A program made the translations under genes and the position numbers. Positions 1 through 12,660 of a stretch of DNA of 64,000 nt are shown here, piece after piece. Each line of letters begins with the position of its first letter. Positions within the stretch are counted from its first letter, which is position 1. Under the pieces are notes generated by a model. The model ran no database searches. It saw only the letters and a list, made by a program, of their open reading frames with translations, and had not been told where the DNA came from. Source of the stretch: Ptychodera flava (Eukaryota > Hemichordata > Enteropneusta > Ptychoderidae); assembly GCF_041260155.1 (NCBI RefSeq), contig NC_091945.1, positions 26,346,296 to 26,410,295 of the forward strand. Direction: 5' to 3'.

Positions 1-46
1 ACAGGTGGGCGGTGGATGTACTGCAATTGCAATAAATTTTCTTCAG

Positions 47-281
47 AATGTCGAGCAAGTTTGACGAAAGTCCATTTTTTTCGGAAACGAGAAATATACC
101 CGTGTCACAAATTGAGAATTATTCCCTATATTATTCAGTAGGTTCCGAGGATGATGATGCTTTAGACAGCTATATTGCATATTTTCAAACCGCCATTAAT
201 TTGATAAAAGACGTTTCTCGGGGAAGCTTTCCAAACATTCGAATTTGTACGATACCCTTGCGATCTGTTTCTTCATTTTAA
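47..281 (+). CDS. Possible terminal exon of an unidentified gene
   Basis: A reading frame follows an acceptor-like ttttcttcag at 37-46 and runs to TAA at 279-281. The peptide (MSSKFDESPFFSETRNIPVS at its start, ..YFQTAINLIKDVSRGSFPNI near its end) has acidic and hydrophobic patterning unlike the repeats around it. I do not recognise it. It could be the last exon of a gene entering from the left edge, or chance. Confidence 0.25.
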
Positions 282-402
282 AGTCGATAGAGTAAAAAAA
301 ATAATCCTTTTTTTGTGGAAATCGAAAACTTTATTTTTCCCATAGAATTGAGGCAGGGCGTTTTAAATTTAGAGTGACTGTAAATGTAGGGTACTTTGCT
401 TC

Positions 403-760
403 TTAAGGTAGAACGCGCCTTGGGGACAGATATTCGGACTCTCAAACTTTTACCATTCTTTTCTGATATACCACTTGTGAGGGTTCATTTTAAAGCTCTT
501 GGTGCGAGAAAACTTTTCACTGGCTTAGTTTTTCGAAATTCGATAATTTTATTTTTCTCCATAGAGTTAACACAGGATGGCGGCCATTTTGAATTTCAAA
601 TATCACTAAATCTTGGGTTATTTGTTTCTCTCGTACTAAAATTTGCACGGTGACCCCCGATTTTTATTCTTGATTTTGAAAGAGAATGGTTGAAAGTTTC
701 ATATAGGAAATTTTGAGCAAAAGTTTAAGTCGTTCACTTTCGAGGCGCATACTACCTTAA
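403..760 (+). mobile_element. TTAA-flanked MITE (family A), copy 1
   Basis: A 358-bp element bounded by TTAA on both sides with terminal inverted repeats GGTAGwAyGCGCC. It shares its whole interior with copies elsewhere in the window, including the landmarks GACAGATATTCGG near the left end and GGTGACCCC in the right half. No coding capacity. TTAA target duplication suggests piggyBac-type mobilisation. Confidence 0.85.
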
Positions 761-762
761 AT

Positions 763-875
763 CAAAAACTTTGCACAATGACAACTGATTTTAATTTTGA
801 TTATAGAGGCGAATGGATGAAAGTTTCTTAGGGAAAGGGTGATTAAAAAGTTTAAAACTTCCTGTTTTAATGCGC
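763..875 (+). repeat. Partial second copy of the right half of MITE family A
   Basis: Directly after copy 1, the order TTTGCAC..TGAC..TGATTTTwATT..GAATGG.TGAAAGTTTC is repeated in diverged form. This suggests a nested or tandem insertion that later decayed. Confidence 0.55.
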
Positions 876-3800
876 TTATTAACTTAATATGAAGAATTGC
901 TCGCTTTTTAGAAGTAGAAAGTGGGATATTGCCGGATACATCATGATTAACGTAAATTATGTGGAATGAATATCAGTGCGTGAAATCTATAGGGCGCGTA
1001 CGTTTTCATCCTGTCCATCTAATACAAAGAGGTCGACATTGTTTCGTGCACACCATAGTAGAAGCGTTAGTCTTCCAAAGTCACTGATATCTGTTCAATG
1101 ATATTTCGAACTGCGGCGTAACTTCGACACTAAATACTCGCTCACCGTCTGACGTCTGGAGGATCCGGTGACGGACAACGTGCCTGGTTCTACATTACGT
1201 GCTCACAGGTACTCGCGATAAGGACGGCCAACTCTACACAGTTGACGTTGATGGAGGACCGGCAGTTGCTAATGTCGAAAAACAAACATTCGAGTGAATT
1301 GGTTACACTTCAGCGACAGTAAAAGCCAATCCCCGCTGGCAAATTACAACAACGCCGCTTAGTGGTATTTACAAGCTGCAAGACGTCGTAAAAAAGAATT
1401 GTAGCCCTTTGATGTAAGGAGACGATATAAAAGGGTAAAATGTTTATACCTCTTTAAATACCATCATTACACATCGGACCATTCACAACATGACGCAGAA
1501 CTGTGCTTTACGTTTCTCTTTCAGAACACCCACGGCTTTAAGTCAGCAATAATTTTTTACTTTACTTTTTTGGTTCGGACAGTCTTCGGGGAGAACAGTT
1601 CGCAGACTGGCAATGCATGTTGCTCTTTTGTAGTATCCATCGACCAGACATCATATTGAGCACATTATTATGCTCGGCAGATCTCCTACTTTTTGGAGCA
1701 TCGACATTTCCCAATCAGTTTGATAATTAAATGAACTCTTGCAGTACAAACGTTATGGAATTTAAAGATTTACACTGGGTGATGTCGATGCCATTAAGAC
1801 AGATAAAAAATGCACAAGAATATCTTACACAACCTAAAAACTCCGAACAATTAGGTCAAGATAGAACGTCAAAATCAAAATAAATTTAACGGATAATTGG
1901 GATTTTTACGCAACAATGTTTCGACTGTTTCATGGCCTGGGTGTTGTTCAACTATTTATATTTTGAATTTCCTGCTCGTGCATGAGTATCGGTCACTTGA
2001 AAGATTTTCCTGCTCATTAAAAGTTAAATATAATTCCTTCAAGTTCCATATATACATTCTTATACAACGATTCGGAAACTTGTGTTTCTTTTACATACAT
2101 GTACGTATGGACCGATTCAATATTGATGGAATTTAAATTGAACGGTGACCATTGCAGGAAACGGAATACGAAACTGGAAAACATATTCAATGGAATTTAT
2201 CAAAATGGTAAATACGAAGTTCTACCTGCGGCGTGGCGCTTTCTATTTGCAAGTTATTTTCTCCTTTATTCATTTTGATCAACTTTGACATTATTTTGCG
2301 ACTTTCAAGTTTTAAATCTATAGTTCAAAGTGGTCGTTTAACAGTTACGGAGCAGCCCCGTCGTACGCCTTGATATCCAAAAATTGTGTATAAATCATCA
2401 TCGTAGTTGTCGTCACAAACTCCTCCACCGTCACTATCATAGCGGTCACTGCTATTATCATACCGTTGTCACTGTTAGCAATGTTTTTCATTATGAGATT
2501 GACAGACGAAGAAGCTCGTACACTCTTTCCAAATCAACGATAGCATAGAGAGCATCTGTAATGAGGGTAAATTGTGTCAATTTTGTTCATACCTCACACG
2601 GGGTAAATTACACAAATGAGCCAAATTAACCAACTCCTTTGAAAGCATTTGTTTCCTGTTCTGTGCGTAGTCAACTATCTCGTATTCAACTCCATGGAGA
2701 GAACTGGGTTTGACCTACCTATTAGCCACACAGCTGATCCCCCTCCCCAAACAATGGAACCTCCGAAGGTAAATGTGGTATGTTTTTACCTGCTCTTTGA
2801 CCGAGTAAGTGCGCCAAAAGATAGACGTGATATTGCAGCCAACCGATACGTGGTTCTTTATCATTTGGTTTTGAGATAAAAATAATCATTACAAATCGCG
2901 ACTGTGCAAGTTCTGTTATGACGCAAAACGCAAAAGAAATATTTGTCGATGCACGCCACTTCAATCCAATATCTAGCACTCTGGAGTTTAAATTCCTCTT
3001 TAAGTTCAGTATCCATCACAAGCTACGAGCCAATTTTACGGTAAATACCTGATCAAGCAATCGTTCAAAAATTGCCTCGTTTAAAACGCCGATCGCTCTG
3101 CCCCCTGCCATCCGAATTGAGACTATAATACGGCACCTGTATTTTACCGTGCCAGTCTCGCAGTAGTCGACGCCACAGATCAGATGGGCAGACGCTGATT
3201 TCTCTGTCTAGAGTCACATAGGAATGATAGTTGATCCCCAGGGCTGATCAACTTCCTCGAACTTCCTCCGTGTGCAATTTCATAAATGGTAGCCTATTAT
3301 TTTCAATCATTAATCCCGACACCCCCCGGTGTTGATGTCAAGGGCTTTTTAATTCAGTTCATAATGAGACATTTGTAACTCGGGAGTATTCAAGAAATGA
3401 CATCCACAACTATGAGTCAGTATAAACTTCTTTCTCGCTCAAACCGGAGACTCTACACTCAACAGGTAGTTCCATACTAATCCGAGCCTTCTCAAATAAC
3501 ACAACCTGACTCACTCCTTCGACTTATTCCTACAGAAGTACATGAAGGGTGAATAAATAGACATTAAAACGCCCTCTGTAGTGGCCACTTGAAAGAATTT
3601 CGCAGTAATATTGTAACCTAAAGTGTTAATATCCGTCCTTTTGTTTTCCTCTCGTACAAATAGGATGAGTTCACACGAATTTCAACAAAATTGTCACCAA
3701 ATCATTTTTTGTACCTATCGCAATCAAGAGAGCTTTACAAAATCATTGGATGGCCGTAGCTGAGAGCCGTTTGGATTTACACACTGCTCAACAAACGAGT

Positions 3801-3980
3801 CCTTCTTGTTTTGCAAATATTATGATGATTAAGCGATGTAAAATACCCAGTAACGAATGTGTCGATGTCCAGACTCAATGAAATTTTTGAAGCTTAGGAG
3901 TATGTAATAAAATGTTCCAAGTGCCGCCTTCTCATGAACACACCAGTACTTGCCTTACGCGTCGGTTCCGCTTAGCAAAT
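876..3980. other. No supported gene
   Basis: AT-rich unique-looking sequence. A short stretch near 1200-1420 reads as ~60 plausible plus-strand codons interrupted by a TGA, too weak to call. Otherwise only short chance reading frames. Confidence 0.5.
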
Positions 3981-4038
3981 CGACGTATATGGCGTGTAAT
4001 CCATGCCAAAATTAACACCTTACATTTTGAGCCAACCT

Positions 4039-4385
4039 ACATGCAACTCTCACGAAGGTACATGCAACTCTCACGAAACTGCATGCGATTCACAAAGCTA
4101 CACGCAACTCTCGCGAACGTGCATGCAACTCACGAGGCTACATGCAACTCACGAAGCTACATGCAACTCACGAACTTGCATTTTGAGCCAACCTACATGC
4201 AACTCTCACGAAGCTGCATGCGACTCACCAAGCTACATGCAACTCTCACGAACGTGCATGCAACTCACCAAGCTACATGCAACTCTAACGAACGTGCATG
4301 CAACTCACGAACTTGCATGCAACTCACGAAGCTACATGCAACTCGCGAACCTGCATGCAACTCTCACGAAACTCAATGCAACTGG
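4039..4385. repeat. Tandem repeat in the left arm of the foldback element
   Basis: About 16 units of catgcaactc(tc)acgaagcta, alternating 19 and 21 bp. Stop-free frames through it on both strands are by-products of the repeat. Confidence 0.9.
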
Positions 4386-5162
4386 TGAAATGCATTCGCT
4401 TTGCGCCGCGACTCGTTTGAATCAGACTCCCTAGATTACCTTTGAAGCTCAACTCATTTGATGACTCTGCATTCGTCTTGCTTTTTGAGCTGACCGCATT
4501 CGTGTCGGGGGATAATCCATGTTTTTTTTTGGGGGGGGGGCTTGGTTGGGGTGAACCATTTTTGAAAGGAGCCCACAGCATGGTATTTTTTTTTCAGATC
4601 CGCCTCAATAGGTTTTTTTAGGGCTGCCACTACCTATAATTGCCATACGTACATGATAAAGGTATGTGCCAAAAGCCCCCATAAAAGGGAAACCTAAGTT
4701 TAGCGAATTTCATCATTTATCCCTTCTGATAGAACCCTTGAATAAAAAAACAGGCGGTAAACAAAATTATGAAAAGCCTCCGCTGGACAAATAATTGTGA
4801 ACGACCTCCCAGAAAGTAATTATAAAATCTGAAGCTGTCGGTGATGTTGGAATCTCCAGGAATCACTCATCATAGTGTACATAGGTAACCATCCTTTACG
4901 GCAATCTGCACATTGCAAATGTTCAGTGTTTTTGTAAATTGTTCTCTTACATTAATTCGATTGTAAAGGATATATCCTTGGGCCATTTCCTGTCGACTTT
5001 TATGATTTCAATTTGTTTTGTCTACGTCTGACAAGGCGATTGTAAGGACTACGTATTTAGCAGGCTAATACTCGACCCGTAAAACATCGCCAGCTGTACG
5101 CATACGCTGTGTGAAGTTGCCCCCATTTTCCTTATTGAATAGTCACGGAAGTGAATAGCGCA

Positions 5163-5475
5163 GAGAACAAACAGTAGAGAGAAATTTGAAACGGTGCGGA
5201 GAATTGTCTCCCAGCAGGGAGATTTAAAACAGCCTGCGGAGAAATTTTAAACAGTAGAGAGAAATTTTAAAAGGCACCAAGATTTTCAAACAGCGCGGAG
5301 ATTTTTACACAGTGCGGAGAGTTTTCAACAGCGCCGAGATTTTTACACACCGCCACGATTTATTTTACACAGCGGAGATTTTTTAAGAGCACCGAGATTT
5401 TTACACAGCGCGGAGAATTTCCATGAGCGCAGAGATAAATTCACACAGCACGGAGATTTTTACGCTGCGCAGACA
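5163..5475. repeat. Degenerate tandem repeat in the foldback spacer
   Basis: About 14 units of roughly 20-25 bp based on acagcgcggagattttta, variously diverged. Confidence 0.8.
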
Positions 5476-6055
5476 ATTGTTGTTTTCGTCCATGGTAATC
5501 GAGTGACACGATGACATCGTACAAACGAGGCAATGCGACGGGCAACTCAAGTCACTTGTTGCACTGCATATACTATATGTCGGGTCATTTTTTTCAGATC
5601 CCCTGGCTCACTGGCAGAACACATCTGAATACGTCATATGACGTTGGTATGACGCGTTGTGACGTCTCATAAGCTTCCGTGTTGTCGGAGCAAAGTTAGT
5701 CACTTTAATGATGGGTTGGTTTATTGTAAACCACATTGTGGCACAGTCTACTTGAAGTAAAATGAGAGTCAAATAAAATACGATAGAACCTCATTCACAC
5801 ACGTTAACCGACATAGTGTACTCCAATTCACGTATGGTTTTCTCAACCCAGAAGTGCCTTTATTAAATCGAAGGCAGCATGCAGCAGACCCTATTTAAAA
5901 TTGGTTTACCCCAACAAAGTCCCCCCTTCACACGGACTGTCCCCCGACACGAATGCGTTCAGCTCAAAAACGAGCTTCAAGCAAAATGAGTTGAGCTTCA
6001 AAGGTAATCTAGGGAGTCCGATTCAAATAAGTCGCAGCGCAAAGCGAATGCATTT

Positions 6056-6412
6056 CAAGAGAGTTGCATGAGGTTCGAGCGAGTTGCATGCAGGTTCGCG
6101 AGTTGCATGTAGCTTCGTGAGTTGCATGCAAGTTCGTGAGTTGCATGCACGTTCGTTAGAGTTGCATGTAGCTTGGTGAGTTGCATGCACGTTCGTGAGA
6201 GTTGCATGTAGCTTGGTGAGTCGCATGCAGCTTCGTGAGAGTTGCATGTAGTTGGCTCAAAATGCAAGTTCGTGAGTTGCATGTAGCTTCGTGAGTTGCA
6301 TGTAGCCTCGTGAGTTGCATGCACGTTCGCGAGAGTTGCGTGTAGCTTTGTGAATCGCATGCAGTTTCGTGAGAGTTGCATGTACCTTCGTGAGAGTTGC
6401 ATGTAGGTTGGC
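6056..6412. repeat. Tandem repeat in the right arm of the foldback element
   Basis: Inverted counterpart of the array at 4039-4385, with the same unit order and a few small indels. Confidence 0.9.
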
Positions 6413-6461
6413 TCAAATGTAAGGTGTTAATTTTGGCATGGATTACACGCCATACGACGTA

Positions 6462-8478
6462 CACACTCCCGGTTCCATCGACTATGTACATTTCAATCAC
6501 CGCATACTGCGTACTGTGTAATTTCCTTCTATTTTCTCAATCCACTGAGCTGCTTTCTCATTCGATGAGACGGGTGAGCTGTCGACATTCAATAACGTAA
6601 AGTCTGCTTATTTAAACACATAACTCAGTTGAAAACGTGAAATTTGTGGAGGTCATCATAAGGAGATCACAATTTCAGATTGTTTGAGCTTGTTAATGCA
6701 GAAGCATTACGTTCCTGGGTGTCGTGACCAAATGCTTGTCCAACAATTGCATATTATTGGGAGTCCTATACTGACATAATTTTTATTTCATTCTTCCTCA
6801 GCCGCAAGAATGACAAGTATTGCGACTAAAACAACCATCTAACGGCGTCCGATGTACACGAAGCAGCCACGGTTTCGCGGACCTCGACGGTTCTACTTCC
6901 ACCTTCGCTGTGACATCGAGGAAACAGCAAGACGCCATGAAGACACCACACTTTTCTTTTATACTCCCTTGTATCACAAAAAAACAACCAAAAACGCATC
7001 GAAAGAGCAAAACCTGTTTTCCTTCTAAGAGAGAACTGAACCTAACAACTTTTCTTGGAGTCAAACTGATTTTTTTAGATGTAGTTATGATGCACGTTCA
7101 CGGCAGAATCTCGCCGTGTGTCACGTGACTTGCCTCCGCTGTCTTTCATCGCTATGACAACCGCTTATAAAAAAAGTAGACGTAGATCGCCATGTTTTTT
7201 CTCTTTGCTTCTCCCGGTGCCGATATAATGGGTACGCTGTAGTATTGAGTGACGAGGGGAATTCATTTTGAAACCTTGCTCCTCAACTCTCATTTTATGG
7301 GCAATACAGAACATTTCAGTATAAGTTTTCGCACCATAACAGCTCACTTCTTTGAGAAAATAACGCAATTATTTTACCTATTTTCCTCCACTTTCCTTCT
7401 TACCGCTTAAGTCCTTCCTTATGGGTAAAAATAAACCAGATGCAAGAAAGATTTCTTTATTTCTGTAAAGTTTCAGTCCAATGCGTGGTGTTATTTATTG
7501 TGAGTGTGTGGTGCGTGATGCTCCGAGGGCGATACAGTGCACGTGGCATTCAGCAGTCAAGGAGGGTACTCACCGTACTGCTATAGGAAGCCAACATAAT
7601 ACCTAAATAGCTCTGGGTTTGAGAGAGGCCGTGTCATTCAACGGAAAGATGTGGCAAGTCACTATTACGGATCATGTCCGCCCTCTGGAAGGCAGCGGAC
7701 CACGACTTTAGTTCTTGTTGTGCGTTCTGAATCTAACACTTACTTTTGAGAGTTTAATGTAGCACTGAAAACCGACAACACCTCTAATAAATACTGTGGC
7801 ATCATCGACGGTTTATACGCTGAGGAGGTTTATATACATTTCATATCCAGATCCTCGTATTATCCATCATAAATTGATAATGTCTAGCACAAAATTTATA
7901 TCTACATGCATCGTGAATGGTTTTGCGAAACGAAAGTTTGATCCATCGAAGACGGGACTTGACAGTTTCTGCAGAATAAATTCACCCTTTCCCCCGTCTG
8001 ACTTGTCTGTCAATGTACGCTGTGTATAGACTACCCGCTAATACACGCAGACGAAGTGCGAAGAACAATGAGTTTTACAGTAAATGTTGTATATTTTTTC
8101 TGGCAATACGCTACATGCACTGTCACACCTCTTTATTGAACTTAATAAGTTTGTAATTGATATAAACCTCCGCACAGGTCATTCTGTAAACTTAAGTCTT
8201 CATTGAGTTATACAGGATCTTCGTTGATTTCTTCTACTTCGAACCAAAACGAAACAGATTATGGATTTATCGTGTGTTTGTACGAATAAGCATTATCTTA
8301 TTAGATCCACAAAATTTGAGAGACAAGATCCTAGGGAGAGTAAAACGTCTGCCGGAGGAAAGAGTGTAAAGTGTAAAAAGACTGGTTCATATCTGAAACG
8401 TAGCAAACGGTACAATCCTATGATTTTTCTCCAAAAGTGGGGGGGGGTAGGTGTGTGTGTGTTTTTACAAAAAAAGAA
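6462..8478. other. No supported gene
   Basis: Mixed sequence without recognisable coding content. Overlapping frames on both strands at 6800-7130 look more even in composition than the surroundings but match nothing I know. Confidence 0.45.
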
Positions 8479-9160
8479 TTAGGTAGCTCCATACAACACA
8501 GACTCTTCTAGATTTTTATTTTTTCTCAGTTATAGAAGTCCCACACCTGACTTCAGTGTGTATTTTCTGAAAGCCCTGATATTGGGCAATCAGGCCGGGC
8601 ACAGTACACAGTCATTATTTGCATAATAGCCACGTGACAAGCGTTTTGCTGAACCTTCTAAAATCGGTTTTTTCCTCCCTTTAGCGAACACGCTCCAAGA
8701 TTTCTGGTTGAAATTTATGCATAGACAAACCTTAGCAATCAAATCTGTGTCTGTGAATTTTTCTCCGAGTCTCCATTCAAATTATATGGCGAGACAATTA
8801 CAATTCCCTGAAAAGCACCTTAGCCTAACACCTTTAATATTACATAACAAAAAAACAAAGACACATAACGAAAATCCCAGACACGGAGTTAAAGGGTATT
8901 GCTAAGGCTTGTTAATGCACAAATTTCAACCGGAAATCTTGCAGCGTGTTCGCTAAAGGGAGGAAAAACAGATTTTGAAACGTTCAGCAAAACGCTTGTC
9001 ACGTGACTATCGTGCAAATAATGATTGTGTACTGTGCGCGATTTTGATTTCCCTATATCGGAGCCTTTAGGAAATACATGTATATACTTTATTGGGGTTT
9101 AGTTCTTCAAGTGGAAGAAAATAAAAATCTGAAGTGTCTATTTTGTATGAAGCTAAACTA
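8479..9160. mobile_element. Palindromic (foldback/MITE-like) element
   Basis: Arms of about 255 bp, 8479-8740 and 8899-9160, are inverted copies. Landmarks include TAGC(T/C)(C/T)CATACA at the tips, GTCACGTG and a block around GCGAACACGCT. A spacer of about 160 bp separates them. No coding capacity. Confidence 0.75.
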
Positions 9161-10510
9161 TTTGGTTGTGTAAGATCACAAATATGATCGCTATCCCTGC
9201 ACTTTTTGTGATTCGTGTCAACTCGATTGACGGCACCTTATTGAGGATGGGCAGTTTCATAAAGGTCGGAACGTCTGGAATTCGCACAATGATGGTCATT
9301 AAGACATATCGATATCAGAAAACATTTTTTTCTCCTACGAAATACCAGAAACAATATCGCCGATCAACAACTGCAGTCTGGAATTTCTCAAAATTGATCT
9401 CCTCTTAAGGTAACCATAGCTTAATGAATCGAGGGATCAACTTATTTCACCGACTCATGTCGGAAAAAAACGAAAGGCCAGTGTAATTACAAGTTCCTGG
9501 CATGCCGACCAAGCGCACACAAACAACACTGAGCCGAAGTGACTTAGGCTTGATGAACGCCTAAGGTTGTTTTTACCTATTCTGTATATGACCAGAATTG
9601 CTGACGTTATTTGTCGAGTGAGTTTGTGACTTGTCTTCCCTTATGTGTTTTGAGCCGACTCGGTTCTAGTTGAGGTTGCAAATTTCGTATCCTTCAGAAT
9701 AATTATTTCCTTTTTCTGTAAACCATGGGGCTAGATTGAGTCATGGCGATTATGATATTGATTGTACGTGAAATCGTCGCTGTACCTCCTGTTCAGTGAT
9801 CACCCTGCGAGTGATCAACAAAACACGCCCCCTGAACACCTTGGGATTGTAAAATTAAAGATTTTTCTCAGGAAGAGATAGCGGTCACTTATACGAGATA
9901 AGCAGTTCGCCCACATCTGCTTTTCAACAGTTTGATTCGCCCACCTCTGCTTTTCAACAGTTTGTACAGTAATGTGTCAAGAACTTTGAATGTTCCGGAT
10001 GAAATCAACAACAATAGCGGTCTACACTATAGTTAGTGTTGTACATAACACTTGACGTAAAAAATGCTTTCCACCCCCGAACCACTTTTCAACAGTCTTT
10101 AGCTGGGCTAATTTGTAGGATCAAGAAGATTTTAGCCAAAAGGATAGCTGACACTCGTTGTTCTTATTGAATTATTTCTGAACAGCCAATCAGGTAGAGA
10201 ATAGCCGTAATTTCAAACATGTAAATAATGCCTATCTGCCAATCAGACATAACCATCCAAGCCCCTGCAAATTGCCAGCTTTTGCATTTACTTTGTTTTT
10301 ATTTACATACTTTGTGTCACTATCGCCCGATAAAAAAAAAACCATAATTCTTTTCTGAGGTCTCGCTTCAAATTTTGCACCCATCCCTATTAAAGAGTTT
10401 CGCTGTAATATCGCTTAGAGTGTAAAAGGCGTTTTCTCGCCAGATTAAGGCTATTACGCCCTACATGATCGAAAAAACTACTGTTCTTGTTATAGGACGC
10501 ATATATATAT

Positions 10511-10566
10511 ATGCATACATACATACATACATACATACATACATACATACATACATACATACATAC
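10511..10566. repeat. (CATA)n microsatellite
   Basis: About 14 CATA units preceded by a short TA run. Confidence 0.95.
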
Positions 10567-11287
10567 ACTAGTATCCTTAAGATATTGTTTAATTGTACAA
10601 TGGTCTAGCATGGGTCCAGTATTCTTCAGTCCTGGCGTATTTTGTCAATCAATCAAACATTAATTCCCCAAATCAATGACTCACTCAATCGATCGATCAA
10701 TCAATCGATCAATCATTCGAATAACTTTACATTGCGCAGAACTCCATTTAATGTTCAGTAGAGCATAACAAAGAGAGAAGGAGACGTTAACAGTCTCTGT
10801 CGAACCGGCAAAGTCCCGATGTTTTCTTTCCAAAACTAGCCTTGCTTGGTGGCTGACGTGTTTAATGGATGACACCATACAAGGTGAGAGCAGTGGTACA
10901 GGAGTGGGAACGATGGGCATAGGTGTGTATCTATTGCTACATGGAGTAGAACTTTGAACGAAGTTGACTAGATGAAAATCGGATGGTTGACCATGCAGTG
11001 TTATCAGAAGCATGTATTGTATTTCTAGGTCACTGGCTAAAATGCCAGACGATACAGATAATTGAAATGAAAGCCATATCAATCACAAGAGAAAGACACC
11101 AACAGGAAAGGGAAGTAATATACAAAAAGTAGTCATTATGAATATACAGAGATTATTCTCTCATTGGTAGACGAATTTACACATATCTAAATATGTCGTT
11201 TTCGAGGTTTTTAACCTTTGGATAGGTGGGTTAATCTAGGTATAAACGGTGGTTTTGCCTTGATGAGGGAAGAGAACAGAGAATAAT

Positions 11288-11853
11288 GGATTTCATATTT
11301 TTCAAATTTCTCAAACGTGTTAGGTGCCATATAGCTGAATGTTGCAATATTACAAATTAATCATGAAAACAATGGAATCCGTTCGATATCAGTTGATTTA
11401 CATCATGAACGAAATCTTGGAGATTGGTAAATACTTTTGTAATGACATGTATACGTAGATTTGAAAACCTGTACCGTGCAAAATAAACTGATAAACTACA
11501 CCTTAGAGTTAGGGCGAGATACAATTCTGGTTCCGGCAATCCTTGTCATTGGATTCGGTCGATTGTTCACACTGTGTTTCTCTGTACTCACTTGCTGGCG
11601 GCGGTCATATATGACTTGCAAGTTGAAAATTATTTAGTTGAACACGATTGGAACTAATTTGGGATAATTGGATGGTGAATTAATGTCGATTTAATCTACA
11701 AACGTAATCTCATCTGCTTTTCTTTTTATATTACACGCTTGCTTTTATGAGTAATTTGCAATATTGCAACATTCAGCTATATGGCACCTAACACGTTTGA
11801 GAAATTTGAAAAATATGAAAATCCAATTATCCCAAATTAGTTCCAATCGTGTT
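11288..11853. repeat. Two overlapping inverted-repeat pairs
   Basis: Pair one: 11288-11367 with 11744-11823, about 75 bp with a few mismatches. Pair two: 11641-11673 with 11821-11853, 33 bp perfect. The two right arms are adjacent at ~11821. This looks like a foldback element that inserted or rearranged within another. Confidence 0.8.
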
Positions 11854-12114
11854 AGTTTTTAAAATCTACTATTTTTGTCGCTGTTTGAAAAACTTTCTGT
11901 GGTCACACTTTGGTAAGCATTTCTACATAAGATACAATTGATGGGGGGTTTAATGCTAAAATTCCACTGATATCGACTCTTGGTAGCCACATTCTTACTG
12001 GCCCATACTATTACCCCCACAGCGAAGTATTCTTACGGACCAATCGCTTTACAGATCCTTTAAACATCATGACGTGATTTTCAAAATGGATCGTGTCATC
12101 AATATCACTATAAA

Positions 12115-12452
12115 GGCAATGAAAGACAAAACTCTTGCTCAAACTTTCCTCAAACAAACTTTCAATCATTCTCTTCCAAAATCTCGAATAAAAATCAGGG
12201 GTCAAAGTTCAAATGTTGGTACCAGAGAAACAAATTATATTAACCGATACAGTATTTGAAATTCAAAATGACCGTCATCTGTGTGTTCACTCTACGGGGG
12301 AAAATAGAATGTTTGATTTTCATGAAGAAATAAGACAGTGGAAATTTTTTCCAAGACCTTCAAAATGAGCCTTCACAAATGTAGATCAGAAAGGCATTTG
12401 AAAATTTGAGAGTCCAAATACATGTATCTGCCCCTAAGGCGCATTACGTTAA
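12115..12452 (-). mobile_element. MITE family A, inverted copy
   Basis: Reverse-complement copy carrying the shared blocks (CTTGCTCAAACTTTCCTCAA, ATCAGGGGTCA, the AAGGCGCATT end) and ending at TTAA. The left end is degraded. Confidence 0.7.
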
Positions 12453-12530
12453 AATGAATTGCGCAGACTTCTGTATAGAGATCAATGGAACGGTTGCTTA
12501 TATGTGTGCGGCGACGAAGCTCGAAAAAGA

Positions 12531-12660
12531 GCAATTTCTCTTACATTTACATTTCACTTATTCCAAGAGCTTTAAAATGAGCCTTAACAAGTGGTATTGG
12601 GAAAATTCAGAGTCCGAATATCTGTCGCCAAGCAGCATTCTACCTGAAAATGAATTGCGC
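12531..12660 (-). repeat. Fragment of MITE family A
   Basis: Partial copy with the landmarks CCAAGAGCTTTAAAATGA, AACAAGTGGTA and GCATTCTACCT, adjacent to the fuller copy. Confidence 0.6.

Larger units (their letters stand above)
3981..6461. mobile_element. Foldback transposon with 7-bp target duplication
   Basis: The element proper is 3988-6454. Its ends are inverted repeats starting tatggcgtgtaatccatgcc and running about 580-595 bp inward (left arm 3988-4582, right arm 5876-6454). The flanks 3981-3987 and 6455-6461 are identical (cgacgta), a target-site duplication. The arms carry a 19-21-bp tandem repeat, and the spacer carries a second, unrelated tandem repeat. No transposase is visible, so it must be mobilised in trans. 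Confidence 0.88.

Noticed and set aside
1140..1420. Plus-strand codons near 1200 resembling a degraded exon
   Set aside because: About 60 codons with an internal TGA, no recognisable family and no clear splice sites; indistinguishable from chance.
3912..4434. Long overlapping frames rich in HATLTNVHAT / CNSHEAACD motifs
   Set aside because: They are translations of a 19-21-bp tandem repeat in a foldback arm; the inverted arm at 6023-6500 gives the same frames on the other strand.
6798..7128. Open frames on both strands around 6800-7130
   Set aside because: Neither strand shows a known domain or convincing splice sites; opposite-strand openness suggests composition, not coding.
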